Source: Candidatus Iainarchaeum sp.
GTDB taxonomy: Archaea; Iainarchaeota; Iainarchaeia; Iainarchaeales; GCA-2688035
Reading direction: 5' to 3'
Assembly (NCBI GenBank): GCA_028712575.1
Contig: JAQTPU010000006.1
Span: 1 to 17,518 of the forward strand
Length of the DNA stretch: 17,518 nt
The notes under the pieces are model-generated. The model saw only the letters and a list, made by a program, of their open reading frames with translations, had not been told where the DNA came from and made no database searches. Below are positions 12,294 through 17,518 of this stretch, piece by piece. Numbering within the stretch: the first letter of the stretch is position 1; every line of letters begins with the position of its first letter. The translations under genes were made by a program, and so were the position numbers.

Positions 12294-13439
12294 ATGAAAA
12301 GCCTTGTTTTGTACGAGTATCCGCCCCAGCCCGACGGATTAAGCCTTCAGGGGCATTACTTGTACTTGGGCCTGAAAGAAAACGGCTTTGACGCAATGCC
12401 CTGCAATGCGCGCTCTGAATTCCAGAAGGAATGGTTATACAAAACATACAAGCCGGATGTTGCAATCGGCGTAGGATTCTGGGGAAACACGCCCCATCTT
12501 GTAAATAACCCGAAAAAATTCGGTGTCACTCCTGTTCCCTGGTTTGTTGCAGACGGCTGGGTTGCAAATTACCAGAAAGAGCTTGAGGAACTGCCGCTAG
12601 TTGTCGCCACAAGCCGTTGGGTAAAGGAAACTTATATGCGCGACGGCATGAGCGGAAAAAATATCGAGGTAATGCCCATTGGAATTGACACTGAACTTTT
12701 CAAGCCCCTGCCTAAAACAGACTCTTTGGTTGCGGGCCTGCGGGAAATGATTGGCGTGAAACCCGGGGAAAAAATGATTTTGACTGCGGGCGGGGACACT
12801 ACAAGCAAGGGCTTTCAGGAAGTATTGAAAGCATTGGCAATTGTAAACAAGGAATTCACGAATTGGAAATATGTGGGCAAGGCATGGCCGAGCCCGAGCG
12901 CTTCAGACCATAGACGATTTGAAATGGCCTTGATTGAGGAGCTTGGGCTGCCCAAGGAAAAAATTGTTTTTTTGGACCACGGCTGTTCAAATGATTTCAT
13001 GCCTTATCTTATTAATTGCTGCGATGTTTATGCTGCGCCAAGCAGGCTTGAGGGATTTGGAATGATTCAGGTGGAAGCAGAGGCCTGCGGAAAGCCCGTC
13101 ATTGCAACTGATGCAATGGCTTTCAGGGACACTATTGTGCATAACAAAACAGGCTTTCTTGCAAAAGTTTCTGAAGAAGTGAAACTTACCCAGGAATGGG
13201 GTTATGCCTGGATGGGTTATCCGAAAAAAATGATGGTGCAGTTCCCTGAACCCAAAACATTCGCTTACAGGGCTGATCACGAGGAAATTGCGGAATTTTT
13301 ATTGAAGCTTCTTACTGATGACAAGCAGAGCGAAAAAATGGGAAAAGAAGCCAGAAAATGGGCAGTTGAAAAATTTGCATACAAAACGGTTGCAAGGCAT
13401 ATGCACGATTTGATACAAAAAAAATTGAATCTGGATTAA
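12294..13439 (+). CDS. GT4-family glycosyltransferase
   Basis: A 381-aa GT-B protein. The N-terminal acceptor domain starts MKSLVLYEYPPQPDG. The C-terminal nucleotide-sugar domain has KMILTAGGDTTSKG (160-173), DVYAAPSRLEGFGMIQVEAEACGKPV, and the E-x7-E pair E253/E261 typical of retaining GT4 enzymes. The ITAGG and PSRLEGFG segments contact the donor diphosphate in the family. Donor and acceptor are not predictable. It has no membrane helix, so it probably works in the cytosol or at the membrane surface. It lies downstream of the PIG-L gene in the same direction, separated by the insertion at 12199-12293. The ATG has no clear SD and sits 4 nt after a mini-ORF stop, so it may depend on coupling. 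It converges with the lipoprotein gene, with 7 bp between stops. Confidence 0.92.
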   Translation: MKSLVLYEYPPQPDGLSLQGHYLYLGLKENGFDAMPCNARSEFQKEWLYKTYKPDVAIGVGFWGNTPHLVNNPKKFGVTPVPWFVADGWVANYQKELEELPLVVATSRWVKETYMRDGMSGKNIEVMPIGIDTELFKPLPKTDSLVAGLREMIGVKPGEKMILTAGGDTTSKGFQEVLKALAIVNKEFTNWKYVGKAWPSPSASDHRRFEMALIEELGLPKEKIVFLDHGCSNDFMPYLINCCDVYAAPSRLEGFGMIQVEAEACGKPVIATDAMAFRDTIVHNKTGFLAKVSEEVKLTQEWGYAWMGYPKKMMVQFPEPKTFAYRADHEEIAEFLLKLLTDDKQSEKMGKEARKWAVEKFAYKTVARHMHDLIQKKLNLD

Positions 13440-13446
13440 CCAGCAA

Positions 13447-14727
13447 TTATGGAATTTTAATTGTCCATTCTGTTTTTGTTGTTTCCAGATTTTCTGTTTC
13501 TGTTTTTTCGCCTTGCAGGTAATTGGGGTTGTCTGTTTCGTCTGCCACGCCAACCATTATGTTTGTCTGCTCTTTGTAGCTGTCTGATTGGACTTCTTCG
13601 CCCTCGCAGTCGGGGCTTCCTGAGGGAGTGACTTTAACAGTTATTTCAATATATTTGTATGCCATAAAATTAAATTTTCCGTTTTGCTCGACAAAAAGCT
13701 GGCCTTCCATTTCGCTCAGCTCTTCGGTTCCGCCGCCTGTTTTTGTGGTTGTTGCGCATCTCTGCTTATCCAAGTAATCATAGCTCCATTTGAGCTTTCC
13801 GTCCTTGATGCCGTAGGTTCTTGTAATCGGGTCAACAAGGCCGAAGGGCAGCAATTCCTCAAAATAGCCCTCAACAGTGCCCTCTGTTGTTTCAGTGGTA
13901 TTTTCTGATTTGTATTCTTTGAGGTAATAAAAATCAGTGCATCCGGACGAAGCTGCTTTTTGTTTGGCCTGGGCTGCAATATCATTTATTCCAAGCTGCT
14001 CTGCAATCTCTGCAATTTTCAGAACCTGCTTGTCGCAGAAATCTGAATTATTAAGCCTTGCTTGAAGTGCAATCCTTATTTTTGGAACTACTTTGTCCAT
14101 TATTTCCTTGTCCCCCAAGCCCCACTGCTGGGACAATTCCACTGCTTCAAGCAATTCCCTGATGCTTGAATTCGGATTGTTTAAGGTATTATCAATTGAC
14201 TTCTGGACAACAGCAATAAGTTTTTTATAAACAGCCTCCTCTTCTTTGGCCAATCCGGCCTGCTGGGCAATTTCCAGTGCAGAAACAAGGCTTCTGACTG
14301 GCGGATTTTCAACCGACAAAGTAATTTCAATTGTTTGCCTTGCCTGTTCAGCATCAAGAGCAGGTTCTGTGCCTTCATTTCCAGATGTGCCGCCTGAATC
14401 TGAACCCGAACCCTGACTGCCTCCACTGCCAGAACTGCCTGTTCCACCGCTTGTTCCGCCCCCAGTGCCCGAACCCTGACTGCCTCCACTGCCAGAACTG
14501 CCTGTTCCACCGCTTGTTCCCGAACTTCCTCCGCTTCCGCCTGAAGTTTCCCCATCATCTCCGCCAGTGCCTGTTCCTTCATCGGGAAAATTAATTGACG
14601 CATTTGCCTGGTTTCCATCCCGGCTGCCAAATCCACCGGGAAGCTCAACACAGCCAGAAACCAGAATCAGCAAAAGAATCAGAATAATGCAATACAAAAA
14701 ATATTTTTTGGGAATCATTCGGGCCAT
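13447..14727 (-). CDS. Cell-surface lipoprotein with SGG-rich stalk and helical repeats
   Basis: From ATG 14727 the protein has 426 residues. It opens with MARMIPKKYF, a hydrophobic helix and the lipobox LVSGC (C26), so it should be lipid-anchored outside the membrane. A low-complexity Gly/Ser/Thr stalk follows, with a 21-residue unit repeated twice. Next come three helical segments of similar shape (SALEIAQQAGLAKEEEA, EAVELSQQWGLGDKE, KIAEIAEQLGINDIA), about 65 residues apart, then a beta-rich C-terminal domain with several cysteines. Function is unknown; a ligand-binding or adhesive surface protein is plausible. In-frame ATGs at 14745 and 14718 exist. ATG 14727 is chosen because the TATA-like TTTTAAATATAT is centred about 24 nt upstream. 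A longer reading from 14784 would overlap the glycosidase. Confidence 0.85.
   Translation of the reverse strand: MARMIPKKYFLYCIILILLLILVSGCVELPGGFGSRDGNQANASINFPDEGTGTGGDDGETSGGSGGSSGTSGGTGSSGSGGSQGSGTGGGTSGGTGSSGSGGSQGSGSDSGGTSGNEGTEPALDAEQARQTIEITLSVENPPVRSLVSALEIAQQAGLAKEEEAVYKKLIAVVQKSIDNTLNNPNSSIRELLEAVELSQQWGLGDKEIMDKVVPKIRIALQARLNNSDFCDKQVLKIAEIAEQLGINDIAAQAKQKAASSGCTDFYYLKEYKSENTTETTEGTVEGYFEELLPFGLVDPITRTYGIKDGKLKWSYDYLDKQRCATTTKTGGGTEELSEMEGQLFVEQNGKFNFMAYKYIEITVKVTPSGSPDCEGEEVQSDSYKEQTNIMVGVADETDNPNYLQGEKTETENLETTKTEWTIKIP
14405..14520 (-). repeat. Tandem repeat encoding the lipoprotein stalk
   Basis: Bases 14405-14457 and 14468-14520 are identical over 53 nt with a 63-bp period, encoding a 21-residue Gly/Ser/Thr unit twice. 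Perfect identity, including third codon positions, means a recent duplication. Copy number may vary between strains or be collapsed in assembly. Confidence 0.9.
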
Positions 14728-14743
14728 TGTATAATTATTTTTC

Positions 14744-14755
14744 ATATATTTAAAA
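14744..14755 (-). promoter_or_regulatory. TATA box for the lipoprotein gene
   Basis: Minus-strand TTTTAAATATAT lies just downstream of the glycosidase stop and about 24 nt before ATG 14727. It decides between the candidate lipoprotein starts and implies a leaderless mRNA. Confidence 0.5.
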
Positions 14756-14776
14756 CAATCGGGCTTAAGCAAAGGG

Positions 14777-15916
14777 TCATTCAAAAAAAGGGATTTTCTT
14801 TTTCTTTACTGCGTGGTAGGCAAACAAGTATGAGCCTGCGCTCCATGCCTGGTAGATTCCGCCCATTGGTTTTCCTGTTTTTCCGTCCAGCCATTCGTTG
14901 AATTCCCATTCTTTTTCTTTTCCTGCTTTGTTTGCTTTTGCAAGCTTTTCAAGCTCTTCTTCCGCCCTTTCAAAGCGTTTCTGCTTTACAAGAGCTGCAA
15001 CATAAAAACCGCCAATCATCGGCCAGATTCCCCCATTGAGGTAATGGAATGGTTCGCGCGCATCGCATTTTACAAAGTAATCGTGCCAGAACCTTGATTT
15101 TTTTGTAATCGGCGGAAAAATCGATTTTATGGGATAGGGGCGGTTGATTTTGAATTTTTCCACATGGTCCAAAACCCTTTCTGCATGCTGGGTTTCCGCA
15201 AGCCCCATTGTTATTGCAAGGCTGTTTGCAAGAGAATCGAACCAGTCCCCCTTTTCAATAATGCCCGCATGGTCTTTCCAGACATAAGGCGCAAAAAAGC
15301 CCGAGTGATGGTCGAAAAGGGAAGGAATTCTTACCCCGTTGTTTACAAGTTCCTTTACAATTTTTGCTTTTTTATTTTTTCCAAAATTTTTCAATGCGCC
15401 GTAATAAAGCGCCTGCGTATTGAGGACATGCGCATAATTGTGCGGAAAGGCATCCTGCCAGTCGCTTGTGGGCTGCTGTTCAGGCAGGCCGTCTTCTCCC
15501 GCATCCTGAAAATCAAGCCAGATGAATGCCCTTGCAATGTTTCTTTTGTGCTTTCTGGCAAGGCTGTTGTCCTTGTAAGCGTCTGAAAAGGCCTTTTCGC
15601 CGAGCAGGAACCAGTTGCTTGAATCCAGAGTGGCAAAAGTGACCTGGGGATGCCTTTTTTTGTCGAACAAATCAACGCAGTTCGGAATCTGGCCGTGAAA
15701 ACTCTGGTGCCTTGCAAGGGTTTCAAGAGTGGATGCAAAGCCTTTTTTTACAGCCGGGTCTTTTTCATTGCATGCCCCGATCAGGGTTATCATGCTGTCC
15801 CTTGCCCAGACAGAAGTGTATCCCCTTGAAGTGCCTGAAGCGAACAAACCGTTCGGCGTTATGCATCTTCTGACTGTTTTCAATGCTTCCTGCCTTGCTT
15901 TTTCAATTAATTCCAA
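14777..15916 (-). CDS. Six-hairpin glycosidase (amylo-1,6-glucosidase/GH15/GH100-like)
   Basis: A 379-aa protein with the look of an (alpha/alpha)6-barrel glycosidase. Motifs are GYTSVWARDSMITLIG (32-46), DFQDAGEDGLPEQQPTSDWQDAF (135-157; W-x-D type acid region), YLNGGIWPMIGGFYVAAL and, near the C-terminus, NEWLDGKTGKPMG followed by YQAWSAGSYLFAYHAV. The same strings occur in debranching-enzyme C-terminal domains and neutral invertase-like proteins, so the fold is firm but the substrate (glycogen, trehalose, sucrose-like or oligosaccharide) is not. It is shorter than a full debranching enzyme and lacks a transferase domain. It has no signal peptide. The TTG start at 15916 is supported by GGTGG just upstream. 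It begins 16 nt after the pfkB stop, so the two are probably cotranscribed. Confidence 0.85.
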   Translation of the reverse strand: MELIEKARQEALKTVRRCITPNGLFASGTSRGYTSVWARDSMITLIGACNEKDPAVKKGFASTLETLARHQSFHGQIPNCVDLFDKKRHPQVTFATLDSSNWFLLGEKAFSDAYKDNSLARKHKRNIARAFIWLDFQDAGEDGLPEQQPTSDWQDAFPHNYAHVLNTQALYYGALKNFGKNKKAKIVKELVNNGVRIPSLFDHHSGFFAPYVWKDHAGIIEKGDWFDSLANSLAITMGLAETQHAERVLDHVEKFKINRPYPIKSIFPPITKKSRFWHDYFVKCDAREPFHYLNGGIWPMIGGFYVAALVKQKRFERAEEELEKLAKANKAGKEKEWEFNEWLDGKTGKPMGGIYQAWSAGSYLFAYHAVKKKKIPFFE

Positions 15917-15932
15917 ATTACCACCAATAAGG

Positions 15933-16841
15933 TTAATTATGAAGTTTCTGCTTTAAAATTCTTTGCGAGGGGACAAAGAGGCCGTGCCTTGCAACTTTTG
16001 CAGAGGCGACAAAATTGGCAAACTTCAGGCATGCCTTTGCATCTTTTCCCTCGATAAAGGCCTTCAGAAAGGCGGCATTAAAAATGTCACCTGCACCCGT
16101 TGTGTCTGCTGCCTTCACTCTTGGCGCTTTTTCCCTGAAAGAAGCGCAGTGCGAAAAGAATTCGCTTCCATTAGGGCCTTTTTTGAGGATAATGTTCGAA
16201 GCGCCTTTTTTGAAAAGCAGTTTTATCGCTTCTTTTTCAGATGATTTTTTTGTCAACTGCCCCAGTTCAATCTCGTTCATAAACAAAAAATCGATTTCCT
16301 CTGCAAAATCAAGGATTTTCCATTCGCCGTATTCATCAAAGCACAAATCAAAGGCAATCAAGCAGCCTTTGCTTTTGATTTTTTTCAACAAGGGGGAAAA
16401 GCCTTTGTGCAGTTCGAGAATATGGAAATAGCCCCCGAAAAAAACAATGTCGCCCTGCTTAAGCCTCGGCAGGAGCTTTTTTTCAATTTCTCCCGAAGAA
16501 AGCTTTTCAAGAGGCCCTTTTGTCGAATAGGAAAAACGCTGGCCGTTTTTTTCAATCATGTGGATTGAATAGGAATTCTGCATTGGATGGGGTTTCATGC
16601 TTGATTTTACTCCAGCCCCTTTCAGGGACTTTTTCAAAAAGCCGGTTGCAAAATCATTTCCTATCGCACTGAACAGTTCAACATCAAGGCCGAGCTTTGC
16701 AGCAGCAAAAGCAAAGTTTGCCGCATTCCCGCCCAGGGAAAAAACCAGGTTGTGGATGTGCTTTTCCTCTCCAAGGGCAGCGCGTTCCCTGATGCTGCAC
16801 AAAACGTCAAGGCAGATGTCGCCGATTGCATAAACCTTCAT
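15933..16841 (-). CDS. PfkB-family carbohydrate kinase
   Basis: A 302-aa ribokinase-fold enzyme. GGNAAN (37-42) is the sugar-binding signature and FSAIGND follows at 57-63. DTTGAGD (246-252) is the second PfkB signature, with D252 as catalytic base and the GAG anion hole. MNEIELGQL and ILKKGPNGS are the usual intervening motifs. It transfers phosphate from ATP to a sugar or nucleoside hydroxyl; the substrate is not predictable. The ATG at 16841 has no SD; a TATA-like TTATTTATTC (16862-16871) is centred about 26 nt upstream, so it is probably leaderless. It is first of a two-gene unit with the glycosidase, which suggests a sugar is released and then phosphorylated. It diverges from the basic protein at 16924. 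Confidence 0.93.
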   Translation of the reverse strand: MKVYAIGDICLDVLCSIRERAALGEEKHIHNLVFSLGGNAANFAFAAAKLGLDVELFSAIGNDFATGFLKKSLKGAGVKSSMKPHPMQNSYSIHMIEKNGQRFSYSTKGPLEKLSSGEIEKKLLPRLKQGDIVFFGGYFHILELHKGFSPLLKKIKSKGCLIAFDLCFDEYGEWKILDFAEEIDFLFMNEIELGQLTKKSSEKEAIKLLFKKGASNIILKKGPNGSEFFSHCASFREKAPRVKAADTTGAGDIFNAAFLKAFIEGKDAKACLKFANFVASAKVARHGLFVPSQRILKQKLHN

Positions 16842-16861
16842 GCAGATAATACTGATTCAGA

Positions 16862-16904
16862 GAATAAATAATTATTGTTGCAAAACAGCAACAATTAAAA
16901 TAAG
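16862..16904. promoter_or_regulatory. Divergent promoters with an 8-bp inverted repeat between them
   Basis: TATA-like TTATTTATTC (minus, 16862-16871) serves pfkB, and ATTAAAATAAG (plus, 16894-16904) serves the gene at 16924; each is centred about 26 nt from its ATG. Between them ATTGTTGC (16874-16881) and GCAACAAT (16888-16895) form a perfect inverted repeat with a 6-nt spacer, overlapping the plus TATA box by 2 nt. A shared regulator could act here. Confidence 0.6.
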
Positions 16905-16923
16905 CTAAAAGCAATAATTTGTC

Positions 16924-17518
16924 ATGGCTTCGGGGCATTGGGCAAGGAAAAGAAGAGTGCTTTTGGCAAAGCGTGCAGATGCAGTTAGAAGAAACCCAGA
17001 GGGCTTCGCCGCTTACCAGGTTGTAAAGCACCTTGCAAGGACAAGATCCCGGGGAGAGACTGGCTACAAAACAATTAGGCCTGTAAAGACAGCGGGTGTT
17101 TTTTTTGACAGGGCAAATGCAAAATTCAGCAGGGCTGTTATGCATGAATTTCAGAGGCGCGGGCTTAGGGCAGAGGCGTGGAAATTAACCTCAAGAAATG
17201 GTTCGGGAAAACTCAATCCAATTGAAAAAAGGCGCATTATGCGGGCTTCAAACAGGCATGCTGTTGTTTTTGCAGCAAACGACCCGAGAAATATTCATGA
17301 AGAAAAGGCGAATGCTGTTGTTGAACAGGCTGAAAAAGGCCATAAAAGAAAAAAAGGCACAAGGCTTGCAATGATGTACGGCCTGAATCCACAAGCAACA
17401 AGGGGCATTCTTACAGGAAGGCCGAACAAGGTTCTGGCTTTTACAAGAAAAACTTTTGAAGCAGTCCGTGGAAGCAGGCGGATTACTGTCAGGGCTCTGA
17501 ACGGGACAAATATTTCTT
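16924..17518 (+). CDS. Unrecognised highly basic protein, N-terminal 198 residues (runs off right edge)
   Basis: The frame is open from the ATG at 16924 to the window end without a stop. The N-terminus ASGHWARKRRVLLAKRADAVRR is strongly basic. Basic and alanine-rich segments continue, with a more ordered patch HAVVFAANDPRNIHEEKANAVVEQAEKG and a later MMYGLNPQATRGILTGRP. There is no signal peptide or membrane helix. I do not recognise a family. The charge suggests nucleic-acid or ribosome binding, as inference only. The start has no SD but lies about 26 nt from a TATA-like box, so it is probably leaderless. The basic N-terminus is reminiscent in character of the 227-aa gene at 10812, but no alignable similarity is seen. 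Confidence 0.72.
   Translation, partial: MASGHWARKRRVLLAKRADAVRRNPEGFAAYQVVKHLARTRSRGETGYKTIRPVKTAGVFFDRANAKFSRAVMHEFQRRGLRAEAWKLTSRNGSGKLNPIEKRRIMRASNRHAVVFAANDPRNIHEEKANAVVEQAEKGHKRKKGTRLAMMYGLNPQATRGILTGRPNKVLAFTRKTFEAVRGSRRITVRALNGTNIS

Noticed and set aside
14405..14520. Repeat pattern as a CRISPR array
   Set aside because: There are only two units, they encode protein in frame, and the spacer between them is 10 bp.
14331..14594. Plus-strand repetitive ORF opposite the lipoprotein stalk
   Set aside because: It is a shadow of the tandem repeat, with no start signals and low complexity.
14728..14784. Longer N-terminus for the lipoprotein
   Set aside because: It would place extra residues before a signal peptide, overlap the glycosidase stop and ignore the TATA box.

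Overview
The window looks archaeal and most like an AT-rich DPANN-type genome (Diapherotrites, Micrarchaeota or a relative). The lineage is inferred from gene content and cannot be proved here. Pointers are a Trm5-type tRNA methyltransferase, a DUF63 membrane protein, an Lhr-type helicase carrying an intein, RHH/PIN toxin-antitoxin modules, a CxxC-x17-CxxC mini-protein and a zinc-lid adenylate kinase. Many genes have an archaeal TATA-like box about 25-28 nt before the start codon and no Shine-Dalgarno (SD) sequence, which suggests leaderless mRNAs. Genes inside operons, and adk and the ferritin-like gene, have clear SDs.

Layout. 1-1446 (minus): a tight operon adk - 162-aa Cys-rich protein - ahcY, with ahcY running off the left edge. 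1586-2355: an intact RHH antitoxin (+) and PIN toxin (-) that converge and overlap at their 3' ends. 2363-4356: trm5 (-) and a DUF63 gene (+) diverging from a 41-bp promoter. 4378-5145 (minus): a ferritin-like diiron protein and a 54-aa zinc-ribbon protein. 5271-6039: a second RHH/PIN module in mirror-image orientation, with a single-base frameshift in each partner. 6042-10346 (minus): an Lhr-type helicase with a 569-aa LAGLIDADG intein exactly in Walker A. 10486-11495 (minus): a 48-aa ORF, a 142-nt imperfect hairpin that contains its SD, and a basic protein with a possible phosphoribosyltransferase-like loop. 11591-13439 (+): a PIG-L deacetylase and a GT4 glycosyltransferase, separated by a hairpin insertion that duplicated the start of the glycosyltransferase gene. 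13447-14727 (minus): a lipoprotein with an SGG-rich repeat stalk. 14777-16841 (minus): a PfkB kinase followed by an (alpha/alpha)6-type glycosidase. 16924-end (+): the start of an unrecognised, very basic protein.

How the genes fit together. adk and ahcY are nucleotide and methyl-cycle housekeeping; ahcY removes the S-adenosylhomocysteine made by methyltransferases such as Trm5. PIG-L plus GT4, and PfkB plus glycosidase, look like two small carbohydrate units. The signals most worth following are the convergent toxin-antitoxin architecture with conserved antisense overlap and promoters, the riboswitch-like hairpin before the 48-aa ORF, the Walker A intein, and the insertion between PIG-L and the glycosyltransferase. 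No rRNA, tRNA or CRISPR array was recognised, and no intergenic stretch exceeds 300 bases.
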